Under the pieces are notes generated by a model, which saw only the letters and a list, made by a program, of their open reading frames with translations, ran no database searches and had not been told where the DNA came from. From the NCBI GenBank assembly GCA_017398105.1, contig JAFQHF010000014.1, positions 1 to 20,969 on the forward strand: a stretch of 20,969 bases of DNA, given 5' to 3'. Numbering within the stretch: the stretch's first letter is position 1; each line of letters opens with the position of its first letter. The stretch is from Oscillospiraceae bacterium. GTDB lineage: Bacteria; Bacillota_A; Clostridia; Oscillospirales; Oscillospiraceae. Shown in pieces: positions 14,386-20,969 of this stretch. The translations under genes and the position numbers were made by a program.

Positions 14386-14955
14386 ATGACGGTATCCATT
14401 ACGGCTCCCATGAGCCGGGAACAGGCCAGATCATTAAAAGCAGGGGATAGCTGCCTGATCAGCGGTGTGATTTATACGGCCCGGGATGCAGCGCATAAGC
14501 GGCTTTGCCAGACAATCCGGGAAGGTGGCGAGTTGCCGCTTGATCTGAAGGATTGTGTGATTTATTTTGTAGGCCCCACACCGGCAAAGGAAAACCAGGC
14601 AATCGGATCGGCCGGCCCCACAACCTCTTACAGAATGGACGCCTACAGCCCAACGTTGATTGGCCTTGGACAGACCGGTATGATCGGTAAAGGGAAGCGC
14701 GGTCCTGAGGTGATTGCTGCAATGCGGGAGCATGGTGCCGTTTATTTTGGCGCGGTTGGCGGCTGCGGTGCACTGCTGAGCCAATGCATCCGGAAATCCG
14801 AGATCATCGCCTACGAGGATCTTGGTGCGGAAGCGATCCGCCGTTTGGAGGTGGAGAATTTTCCTGTGGTCGTTGTTATCGACAGCGAAGGAAATAACCT
14901 TTACCAGATAGGCAGGAAGAACTATCTTCAGTGGCAAGCTGACAACAGTTTTTGA
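14386..14955 (+). CDS. Class I Fe-S hydratase beta subunit (probable mesaconate hydratase)
   Basis: A 189-residue beta subunit (C-terminal half of one-chain class I fumarases). Signatures are LKAGDSCLISGVIYTARDAAHKRL, the substrate-binding strand IYFVGPTPA, GSAGPTTSYRMDAYSP, GMIGKGKRGPEV and YFGAVGGCGALLSQCI. The start ATG follows the alpha-subunit TAA directly, with GGAGG 8 bases upstream inside the alpha gene. The gene ends the citDEF-hydratase unit. No convincing terminator is seen in the 50 bases before the regulator's promoter, so read-through into the regulator is possible. Confidence 0.88.
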   Translation: MTVSITAPMSREQARSLKAGDSCLISGVIYTARDAAHKRLCQTIREGGELPLDLKDCVIYFVGPTPAKENQAIGSAGPTTSYRMDAYSPTLIGLGQTGMIGKGKRGPEVIAAMREHGAVYFGAVGGCGALLSQCIRKSEIIAYEDLGAEAIRRLEVENFPVVVVIDSEGNNLYQIGRKNYLQWQADNSF

Positions 14956-15005
14956 TAGGAAGCCGTTTTATCGGGTTGCGAAGGAAAAAAGTAGTTTGAA
15001 ATAAC

Positions 15006-15061
15006 TTGACAAAAAGAATATCACTCCGTAAAATTGTTATAGAACAATGTTGCGGAGTGAT
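15006..15061 (+). promoter_or_regulatory. Regulator promoter inside a 42-bp concentric dyad covering the ribosome binding site
   Basis: TTGACA (15006-15011), 17 bases, TAAAAT (15029-15034). Centred at 15040.5 are two nested perfect inverted repeats: outer ATCACTCCG/CGGAGTGAT (15020-15028, 15053-15061) and inner ATTGTT-ATAG-AACAAT (15033-15048). The right outer arm contains the GGAG site of the regulator. As DNA this looks like an operator; as RNA in a read-through transcript it would hide the translation start. Confidence 0.75.
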
Positions 15062-15066
15062 TTCAT

Positions 15067-16044
15067 TTGGATACAATTTTTTTCGTTGATACGGCCTTGG
15101 AGATACCACTGTACCAGCAGCTGGTGGACCGCATTGAAACAGCGATCAAAAAGGGGCATTTGTCTGTCGGTCAAAAGTTGCCAACGGTGCAGGAGATATC
15201 TCAGAATCTTTCCATTGCACGGGGAACGATCAAACGGGCCTATGATGAACTGGAACATAAAGGTCTGCTGGAAAAGATACAGGGACGCGGAACCTTTGTA
15301 TCCTATCAGCCTATGAGCACCGGCAGCCGTAAGGATCATGCAATGCGCGTGATCGATGACATGCTGAATCAGCTGGAGGATATGGGGTTTTCTGCTACGG
15401 AGATTAACATTTTTCTGAATCTAAAACTCCGTGAGCGGGCGGAACAGGAAGCGGATGTGAAAGTGATCGTTGTCGAAAGCTGCCAGGAGAATTTAATGCG
15501 CATGTCTGAGCAGCTGCGGACGATTGCGGGCGTAGACCTGTATTCGTATCTGCTGGAAACGATTCGCAGCTATCCGTATAAACTGGGGGATGATTTTGAC
15601 CTTCTGATTACAACGCCTGAGCACGCGGAATACATGCAGAGTATTCTGACCGGAAAGAAACGAATTGTAAGAGCTGTGCTAAAATTGGAAGACCGCTGTG
15701 CGGCACAGATTATTCGTCTGGCAGAAGGTTCTCGGTTGGGAATTGTTGGATACAGTGAAGAATTTGGGATGCAGCTGTTTGACTCCTGCGGAGTCTGTAA
15801 TCCGGAAATCAATGTGTCCCGACCCTGGCAGACCTCGGATGCGGACAGGCTTTCGGAATATCTGAAAGGGAAGGATGCGGTTTTGGTTCCGGATGGTTTT
15901 GAGACGTTATTTGGAACGGAAATCAGCAGAGCAATTCTCGATTTCCCAGGAAAACGGATACTGTGCAGCTATGAAATGGATCAGGGCTCGATGCTGTATC
16001 TGGAAACGAAAATCAAAAACCTTCTGGATGCGAAAACGCTATGA
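15067..16044 (+). CDS. GntR-family transcriptional regulator of the methylaspartate locus
   Basis: A 325-residue DNA-binding protein. The N-terminal winged helix (about 13-79) has IPLYQQLVDRIETAIKKG, LPTVQEISQNLSIARGTIKR and AYDELEHKGLLEK followed by GRGTFV, as in YtrA-like GntR members. A linker helix (about 90-125) follows. The C-terminal ~200 residues are a probable ligand-sensing domain that I do not recognise (DDFDLLITTPEHAEYM, GSRLGIVGYSEEFGMQL, DAVLVPDGFETLFG). The start is TTG 15067, with GGAG 9 bases upstream and the core beginning 12 residues later. It stands alone between the two plus-strand catabolic units, has its own promoter and a strong terminator. Its probable operators are the ATTGT/ACAAT dyads here and at the citC/citD gap. 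The effector is unknown; a pathway intermediate is a fair guess. Confidence 0.87.
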   Translation: MDTIFFVDTALEIPLYQQLVDRIETAIKKGHLSVGQKLPTVQEISQNLSIARGTIKRAYDELEHKGLLEKIQGRGTFVSYQPMSTGSRKDHAMRVIDDMLNQLEDMGFSATEINIFLNLKLRERAEQEADVKVIVVESCQENLMRMSEQLRTIAGVDLYSYLLETIRSYPYKLGDDFDLLITTPEHAEYMQSILTGKKRIVRAVLKLEDRCAAQIIRLAEGSRLGIVGYSEEFGMQLFDSCGVCNPEINVSRPWQTSDADRLSEYLKGKDAVLVPDGFETLFGTEISRAILDFPGKRILCSYEMDQGSMLYLETKIKNLLDAKTL

Positions 16045-16052
16045 ATTCTATT

Positions 16053-16085
16053 TGCCGCCCGGCACAGAAACGGGCGGCATTTTTT
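16053..16085 (+). terminator. Intrinsic terminator of the regulator gene
   Basis: A perfect 9-bp GC-rich stem TGCCGCCCG/CGGGCGGCA (16053-16061 with 16071-16079) is followed by TTTTTT, 8 bases after the stop codon. Confidence 0.93.
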
Positions 16086-16125
16086 GGTGGTTATGGCAAA
16101 AATAATTCCTGTCCGGTATTCATTG

Positions 16126-16170
16126 TTGACAAATGAACTAGTACAATATACTATATAGATGTAGAACAAT
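16126..16170 (+). promoter_or_regulatory. Promoter of glmS-glmL-glmE-mal with regulator-like half-sites
   Basis: A perfect TTGACA (16126-16131), 17 bases, TACTAT (16149-16154). The dyad TAGTA-CAATA-TACTA (16139-16153) overlaps the -10 box. ATTGTT (16122-16127) overlaps the -35, and AACAAT (16165-16170) lies near the start point. These are the same half-sites as in the regulator's own dyad but much farther apart. Confidence 0.62.
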
Positions 16171-16218
16171 TAACGGTTTTACGTAGAAATCATATTTTAG
16201 ATGCTATGAGGTGCTGAT

Positions 16219-16653
16219 ATGGAGCAGCGGGAAAAGAAAGTGCTGGTTATTGGTGTGATCGGTGCGGATGTCCATGCGGTTGGCAATAAGATCCTCTATC
16301 ATGCCTTTACGGAGGCCGGCTTTGAGGTTGTAAATCTTGGCGTTATGGTTTCTCAGGAAGAATATATTGCTGCAGCCATTGAGTCTGATGCGGATGCGAT
16401 CGTGGTCTCCTCCCTGTATGGCCAGGGCGAACTGGATTGCCGGGGGTTGCGGGAAAAATGTCAGGAAGCGGGATTGAAGGATATCCCCCTTCTGGTCGGC
16501 GGAAATATTGTCATTGGCAAGCAGAAGTTTGAGGATGTGGAGCAGCGCTTTAATGCAATGGGCTTTGACAGGGCATTCCCTCCCGGAACCGCTCCGGAAA
16601 CCACCATCGCAGCTCTGCGGGAGCTGCTGGGTATGGATGGTGGTGAACAGTGA
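16219..16653 (+). CDS. glmS: Glutamate mutase sigma subunit (B12-binding)
   Basis: A 144-residue cobalamin-binding subunit of adenosylcobalamin-dependent glutamate mutase, which converts L-glutamate to (2S,3S)-3-methylaspartate. The base-off/His-on motif is D17-V-H19-x2-G22; H19 would coordinate cobalt. SSL (64-66) and GG (94-95, [10 protein letters not shown]) complete the B12 signature DxHxxG...SxL...GG. Slightly longer than the 137 residues of the Clostridium protein. GAGGTG lies upstream of ATG 16219. The stop overlaps the GTG start of glmL by 4 bases (GTGA). The 5' leader shows no recognisable cobalamin riboswitch. Confidence 0.96.
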   Translation: MEQREKKVLVIGVIGADVHAVGNKILYHAFTEAGFEVVNLGVMVSQEEYIAAAIESDADAIVVSSLYGQGELDCRGLREKCQEAGLKDIPLLVGGNIVIGKQKFEDVEQRFNAMGFDRAFPPGTAPETTIAALRELLGMDGGEQ

Positions 16654-18041
16654 AGGCTGTTTTGCTGATTGATTTTGGCAGTACCTATACAAAAGTGTCG
16701 GCAGTCGATCTGGAGTCTGAGTGTGTTCTTGGTACTGCTTCCTCCTATACGACCATTCAGACGGATATCAACGATGGCCTGAATTTGGCATTGGCTGAGC
16801 TGGAAGGAAAGACAGGAAAGCTGAATTTTGCAGAAACCTATGCCTGCTCCTCAGCAGCCGGCGGTTTGCGCATGATCACTTCCGGTCTGGTGCCTGAGCT
16901 CACAGGAGAGGCTGCCAAAATGGCAAGCCTTGGTGCCGGTGCGAAGGTTATCGGGGTTTATGCTTTCCAGCTGACGGAGGATGATCTTCAAGAGATCCGA
17001 TTGGCGAAGCCGGATATCTTCTTGCTGGTAGGCGGAACGGATGGGGGAAATACAGCCTGTATTTTGGAAAACGCCCGGATGCTGGCAACGCTGCCGCCGG
17101 ATTTTCCAGTGGTTATTGCAGGAAACCGTTCCGCGGCAAAGCAGTGCCAGCGGATATTAAAAGAGTTTGAGACGTATATTTGTCCCAATGTGATGCCCAA
17201 ATTTGGTGTCCTGCAGATCGAACCTACCCAGAAGAAAATACGGGAGATCTTTCTGAACCGTATCATCCAGGCAAAAGGATTGAGCAGAGCAACGGCGCTT
17301 TTATCAGATATCCTGATGCCAACGCCATCAGCGGTGCTTCAGGCGATGGAGCTGCTGGCACAGGGCTGTGATGAGGAACCCGGTATCGGTGATTTGATCG
17401 CAGTGGATGTGGGTGGCGCTACTACGGATGTCTATTCCATTGCCGACGGAATGCCGGAACAGATGAACACAGTCTACAAAGGCCTCCCGGAACCCTATGC
17501 CAAGAGAACGGTGGAAGGCGACATTGGTATGCGCTACAGCATTCAGGGAATCGTGGATGCCGCCGGTCCGGATAAAATTAGTCGGCTTTCCGGATTGAGC
17601 AAAGCAAAAATTACAGACTTGGTACAATATTTGAAAGATAATCCGGATCGGCTTCCCAATGGAGAAGAGGAGCTGCAGCATCTGGATCACGCCTTGGCTT
17701 GCTGTGCTGTAGAAGAGGCCGTTACCCGTCATGCCGGAACCATTCAGGAAACGTATACCATGATGGGCCTGACCTATGTGCAGGAAGGAAAGAATCTGAC
17801 AAAAGTGAAGCGAATTGTGGTAACCGGCGGCAGTCTGATCCATACGAAGCAGACAGAGCAGATTGCGCGCCATGCCCTGTACTCTCCGCTGAGAAGTGAT
17901 TCTCTGCGGCCCAAAGAGGCAGATATTCTGGTTGACAGATCGTATATCCTGGCTTCAATGGGACTTTTGGCAGCGCATTATCCGGGTGCAGCATTGAGAA
18001 TCATGAAAAAGGAGCTTGAATTCCATGGATATTCAGAATAA
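16650..18041 (+). CDS. glmL: MutL/GlmL, glutamate mutase reactivating ATPase
   Basis: A 463-residue ASKHA-fold (actin/Hsp70-like) protein encoded between the two mutase subunits, as in Clostridium tetanomorphum. The phosphate-1 loop is D8-FGSTYTK15. The phosphate-2 loop is [12 protein letters not shown]. The adenosine loop is VTGGSLI near the C-terminus. [10 protein letters not shown] and NRSAAKQC are typical of the family. It is thought to exchange damaged cobalamin on the mutase using ATP. This is not the DNA-mismatch protein also called MutL. Start GTG 16650 is fixed by the immediate core [12 protein letters not shown]. The C-terminal end overlaps glmE by 17 bases, so the genes are translationally coupled. 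Confidence 0.94.
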   Translation: MKAVLLIDFGSTYTKVSAVDLESECVLGTASSYTTIQTDINDGLNLALAELEGKTGKLNFAETYACSSAAGGLRMITSGLVPELTGEAAKMASLGAGAKVIGVYAFQLTEDDLQEIRLAKPDIFLLVGGTDGGNTACILENARMLATLPPDFPVVIAGNRSAAKQCQRILKEFETYICPNVMPKFGVLQIEPTQKKIREIFLNRIIQAKGLSRATALLSDILMPTPSAVLQAMELLAQGCDEEPGIGDLIAVDVGGATTDVYSIADGMPEQMNTVYKGLPEPYAKRTVEGDIGMRYSIQGIVDAAGPDKISRLSGLSKAKITDLVQYLKDNPDRLPNGEEELQHLDHALACCAVEEAVTRHAGTIQETYTMMGLTYVQEGKNLTKVKRIVVTGGSLIHTKQTEQIARHALYSPLRSDSLRPKEADILVDRSYILASMGLLAAHYPGAALRIMKKELEFHGYSE

Positions 18042-19476
18042 GCGGATCTCCGACGGGGAATTCGCCCGTCTTCGCCAGGAAGTCCTGGCCCAGTGGCCCA
18101 CCGGCAGAGATGTGAATCTGGAAGAAGCGGTGGCCTACCATAAAGCGATGCGTGCCAGCCGTAATTTTTCTCAGAAGCTACTGAATGCAAAACGGGAAGG
18201 GAAAACTCTGGTGCAGCCCCGTGCCGGTGTTCCTGTTGTGGAAGAACATATCAAGCTGATGCAGTATCTGGAAAAGGAGGGCGAAGCAGATCTGCTGCCT
18301 TCCACCATTGACAGCTATACCCGTCAGAACCGGTATGCGGAAGCGGAAAACGGCATTGCAGAGTCCATTCGTTTGGGCCGGGCCATGCTGAACGGTTTCC
18401 CGGCGGTTAATCATGGTGTCGCCAATTGCCGCCGTGTGGTTGAAAGCGTGAATGTTCCCATGCAGGTGCGCCATGGTACACCGGATGCCAGACTGCTGAC
18501 GGAGATCACCTATGCCGGCGGCTTTACCAGCTATGAAGGCGGAGGTATTTCCTATAATCTGCCCTACTGCAAAAATATTCCCATGGAGCGTACCATCCGT
18601 GACTGGCAGTATGTTGACAGGCTGACCGGTTTGTATGAGGAGATGGGCGTATCCATCAACCGGGAGCCCTATGGCCCGCTGACAGGCACTTTGGTGCCTC
18701 CCTGTATCTCACACGCGGCAGCCATCATTGAGGCGCTGCTGGCTGCGGAGCAGGGCGTTAAGAATATCACGGTCGGCTATGGTCAGTGCGGCAATCTGGT
18801 TCAGGACATCGCCGCGATCCGTACCTTGCAGGAGCTGACAGATGAATATCTGGAAAAGTACGGCTATACGAATGTACATGTAACTACCGTGCTGCATCAG
18901 TGGATGGGAGGATTCCCGGCAGATGAAGCAAAGGCTTTCGGCGTCATCTCCTCCGGCAGCCTGATTGCCGCCCTGTCCAAAGCGACCAAGGTGATCGTGA
19001 AGACGCCGCATGAGGCTGTGGGCATTCCTACCATGGAGGCCAATGCACAGGGCTTGCGCTGTACAAAACAGGTTGTCAATATGCTTTCTGACCAGACATT
19101 CCATGACAGTCATCTGGAGGAAGAGAAGGAAATTATCCGCCTGGAAACCCGGGCAATCGTTGACAAATGCTTTGAACTGGGTGGAGGAGATATCGCAGTT
19201 GGTGTCTGCCGGGGTGTTCAGGCCGGTGTTCTGGATGTTCCCTTCGCCCCTTGCCGCGCCAATGCAGGTCTCATGCTGCCCTGCCGCGACAATAATGGTG
19301 CAGTCCGTATCCTGAATCCCGGAAATCTGCCCTTCAGCAAGGAGCTGAAGGATTTCCATAGAGCAAAAATTGAGGAGCGCGCAGCTTTTGAAAAGCGGAA
19401 GGCAACGTTCCAGATGGTTATCGATGATGTTTATGCCATAGGCAAGGGCCGCCTTGTTGGCCGCCCCAGATATTGA
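18025..19476 (+). CDS. glmE: Glutamate mutase epsilon subunit
   Basis: A 483-residue catalytic TIM-barrel subunit of glutamate mutase. The substrate-binding residues known from Clostridium cochlearium GlmE appear at the same numbers: R66, R100 and R149 (the arginine claw), E171, Y177, Y181, K326 and E330. This identity of numbering also fixes the start at ATG 18025, with GGAG 10 bases upstream; the TTG at 18016 is too close to that site. The enzyme should be fully active in principle, pairing with GlmS and adenosylcobalamin. mal follows after 15 bases. Confidence 0.97.
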   Translation: MDIQNKRISDGEFARLRQEVLAQWPTGRDVNLEEAVAYHKAMRASRNFSQKLLNAKREGKTLVQPRAGVPVVEEHIKLMQYLEKEGEADLLPSTIDSYTRQNRYAEAENGIAESIRLGRAMLNGFPAVNHGVANCRRVVESVNVPMQVRHGTPDARLLTEITYAGGFTSYEGGGISYNLPYCKNIPMERTIRDWQYVDRLTGLYEEMGVSINREPYGPLTGTLVPPCISHAAAIIEALLAAEQGVKNITVGYGQCGNLVQDIAAIRTLQELTDEYLEKYGYTNVHVTTVLHQWMGGFPADEAKAFGVISSGSLIAALSKATKVIVKTPHEAVGIPTMEANAQGLRCTKQVVNMLSDQTFHDSHLEEEKEIIRLETRAIVDKCFELGGGDIAVGVCRGVQAGVLDVPFAPCRANAGLMLPCRDNNGAVRILNPGNLPFSKELKDFHRAKIEERAAFEKRKATFQMVIDDVYAIGKGRLVGRPRY

Positions 19477-19491
19477 TAAGGAGTGGCTTTC

Positions 19492-20745
19492 ATGAAGATT
19501 ATTGATGTGATCTGTTCTCCCGGCCGTACCGGATTCTATTTTGATGACCAGCGTGCCATTAAGCAGGGTGCTGGACATGACGGTACATTCTATATCGGTG
19601 AACCTGTAACGGAAGGCTTCCGTTCTGTCCGCCAGGCGGGAGAATCCATTTCCGTGATGCTTTTGCTGGAAGATGGTCAAATCGCCTATGGCGATTGTGC
19701 TGCGGTGCAGTATTCCGGCGCAGGCGGACGGTATCCTTTGTTCCTGGCCAAAGACTTTATTCCCATTATTGAACGCTGGATCAAGCCGAAACTGGTGGGC
19801 AGAGAAGCGGATAACTTCCGGCAGCTTTGCGCCATGATGGAGGCGATTGAGGCAGACGGAAAGCGGCTGCATACTGCGATTCGTTATGGCGTATCTCAGG
19901 CCATTCTTGATGCGGTTGCCAAAGCAACCGGCCGTCTGATGTGTGAAGTTGTAGCCGATGAATATGGCTGCACTGTGTCTGAGACTCCCATTCCCGTTTT
20001 TACACAGTCTGGGGATGACCGGTACAGCAATGCAGATAAAATGATCATCAAGGGAGCTCAGGTTTTGCCTCATGCGCTGATCAACAATATTGACACCAAG
20101 CTGGGCAGAAAAGGTGAAAAACTGGAGCAGTACATTGCCTGGCTCCGAGACAGGATTCTTACCTACCGGGTGGATGACTCCTACAGCCCTGTGCTGCACA
20201 TCGATGTGTACGGAACCATTGGCGCAGCTTTTGGAAATACGAACTACAGGGAAATGGCAGATTATATTCAGAAGCTGGGGGAAATTGCAAAGCCCTTCCA
20301 TCTGCGAATTGAAGGCCCCATGGATTGTGACAGCGACCGGCAGACCCAGCTTGAGGCACTTGCAGGTCTAACCAGAGAACTGGATAGCCGCGGCTGTGAT
20401 GTTGAGCTGGTTGCAGATGAGTGGTGCAATACGCTGGAAGACATTAAGCTCTTTGCAGATCACAAGGCAGGACATATGGTGCAGATCAAAACCCCGGATC
20501 TGGGCGGAATCAACAATACCATAGAGGCGGTTCTGTACTGCAAGGAAAAGGGAATCGGTGCTTATCAGGGCGGTACCTGTAATGAGACGGATCGCAGCGC
20601 ACAGGTGTGCGTCCATTGTGCCATGGCAACACAGCCGGATCAGATCCTGGCAAAGCCCGGCATGGGCGTGGACGAGGGCTTCATGATCGTCTATAATGAG
20701 ATGAACCGGATTCTTGCAGTTCGGAATGCAAAGAAGAATCTGTAA
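19492..20745 (+). CDS. mal: Methylaspartate ammonia-lyase
   Basis: A 417-residue enolase-superfamily enzyme that removes ammonia from 3-methylaspartate to give mesaconate. Catalytic H194 (VLPHALINN) and K333 (QIKTPDLGG) correspond to H194 and K331 of the Clostridium tetanomorphum enzyme. Mg2+ ligands are D238 (HIDVY), E274 (RIEGP) and D309 (VADEW). C363 lies in the conserved GGTCNETD. ATG 19492 has AGGAG 9 bases upstream; the GTG at 19483 lacks proper spacing. It closes the glmS-glmL-glmE-mal unit. Its product is the substrate of the hydratase encoded at 13546-14955. Confidence 0.97.
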   Translation: MKIIDVICSPGRTGFYFDDQRAIKQGAGHDGTFYIGEPVTEGFRSVRQAGESISVMLLLEDGQIAYGDCAAVQYSGAGGRYPLFLAKDFIPIIERWIKPKLVGREADNFRQLCAMMEAIEADGKRLHTAIRYGVSQAILDAVAKATGRLMCEVVADEYGCTVSETPIPVFTQSGDDRYSNADKMIIKGAQVLPHALINNIDTKLGRKGEKLEQYIAWLRDRILTYRVDDSYSPVLHIDVYGTIGAAFGNTNYREMADYIQKLGEIAKPFHLRIEGPMDCDSDRQTQLEALAGLTRELDSRGCDVELVADEWCNTLEDIKLFADHKAGHMVQIKTPDLGGINNTIEAVLYCKEKGIGAYQGGTCNETDRSAQVCVHCAMATQPDQILAKPGMGVDEGFMIVYNEMNRILAVRNAKKNL

Positions 20746-20797
20746 AATCGAAAGTATCGAAGGCACTATCAAAATAAAAAAACAGGAATAACATCTT

Positions 20798-20828
20798 AAG
20801 GCCACCACCCGGTTTGGGTGGTGGCCTT
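20798..20828 (+). terminator. Hairpin after mal, likely terminator
   Basis: A perfect 13-bp GC-rich stem (20798-20810 with 20816-20828, AAGGCCACCACCC and its complement) has the loop GGTTT and lies 53 bases after mal. No T run follows, so termination is inferred from position and stability. Confidence 0.6.
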
Positions 20829-20849
20829 ACAGCGTGTCAAAAAACCTCT

Positions 20850-20969
20850 GGCGCGGGAGCGCCCAAGGCTCCCTTGTGTAAAGGGAGCTGTCAGATTACG
20901 CTGCAAGCGTGATCTGACTGAGGGATTGCTGCAGTACAAAGTTTCAATTTCGCCGTAATCCTATGCGAA
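20850..20969. repeat. Intergenic repeat made of three successive hairpins, running off the window
   Basis: Perfect stems GGCGC/GCGCC (20850-20854, 20859-20863) and GCTCCCTT/AAGGGAGC (20868-20875, 20881-20888) are followed by a 13-bp stem (20890-20902 with 20906-20918, one G-T pair), then GAGGGATTG. I recognise the style (GGCTCCC...AAGGGAGCTGTCAG...CTGAGGGATTG) as a dispersed intergenic repeat of gut Clostridia. No reading frame is supported. Confidence 0.6.

Noticed and set aside
16086..16218. A cobalamin riboswitch upstream of glmS
   Set aside because: The predicted leader is only about 60 bases and shows no B12-box or large folded region. A promoter and possible operators account for the region.
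18709..20301. A 530-codon open frame on the minus strand across glmE and mal
   Set aside because: It is antisense to two enzymes whose active-site residues are all in place. Its protein has no recognisable domain and it lacks a ribosome binding site. Long antisense frames are common opposite such genes.
1..20969. CRISPR array or phage/defence genes
   Set aside because: No regularly spaced direct repeats and no cas, integrase, restriction or structural phage proteins are visible in either strand.

Overview
The window looks like chromosomal DNA of a low-to-mid GC Firmicute of class Clostridia. This is inferred from strong AGGAGG-type ribosome binding sites, a B12-dependent glutamate mutase, a ferredoxin-type aldo/keto reductase, and intergenic hairpin repeats of a kind I associate with gut Oscillospiraceae genomes. 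No marker gene fixes the genus.

Layout. Bases 1-540 hold a tRNA-Glu (first base cut off), one 5S rRNA with its terminator, and then two further 3'-only copies of the 5S gene separated by terminators and large hairpins. Bases 541-2030 are decayed sequence: a frameshifted ECF transporter S-component gene, a minus-strand coding remnant and two terminator hairpins. Bases 2032-5027 carry a divergent pair of units: an alcohol-acetyltransferase-like protein followed by a radical SAM/SPASM protein (minus), and a small methyltransferase (plus), driven by back-to-back sigma-A promoters. A MITE-like element (5086-5256), an Fe-S aldo/keto reductase (minus) and a DMT exporter (plus) follow.

The main content is 7499-20745: a near-complete gene set for glutamate fermentation by the methylaspartate pathway. 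The right-hand unit encodes B12-dependent glutamate mutase (glmS, glmE), its reactivating ATPase (glmL) and methylaspartate ammonia-lyase (mal): glutamate -> 3-methylaspartate -> mesaconate. The middle unit encodes citDEF-type lyase subunits followed by a two-subunit class I hydratase. In this context they are best read as citramalate lyase and mesaconate hydratase: mesaconate -> citramalate -> acetate + pyruvate. The divergent minus-strand unit supplies lyase maturation: the acetate:SH ligase CitC, a fused CitX-CitG for the prosthetic group, and between them an uncharacterised P-loop protein with a tRNA-editing-like C-terminal motif. Between the two plus units sits a GntR-family regulator.

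Regulation is visible in the DNA. The citC/citD gap contains two palindromes of the ATTGT...ACAAT type. The regulator's own promoter has the same core inside a 42-bp concentric dyad that also covers its ribosome binding site, and half-sites recur at the glmS promoter. This suggests one regulon under the local GntR protein. The window ends in an intergenic repeat of three successive hairpins.
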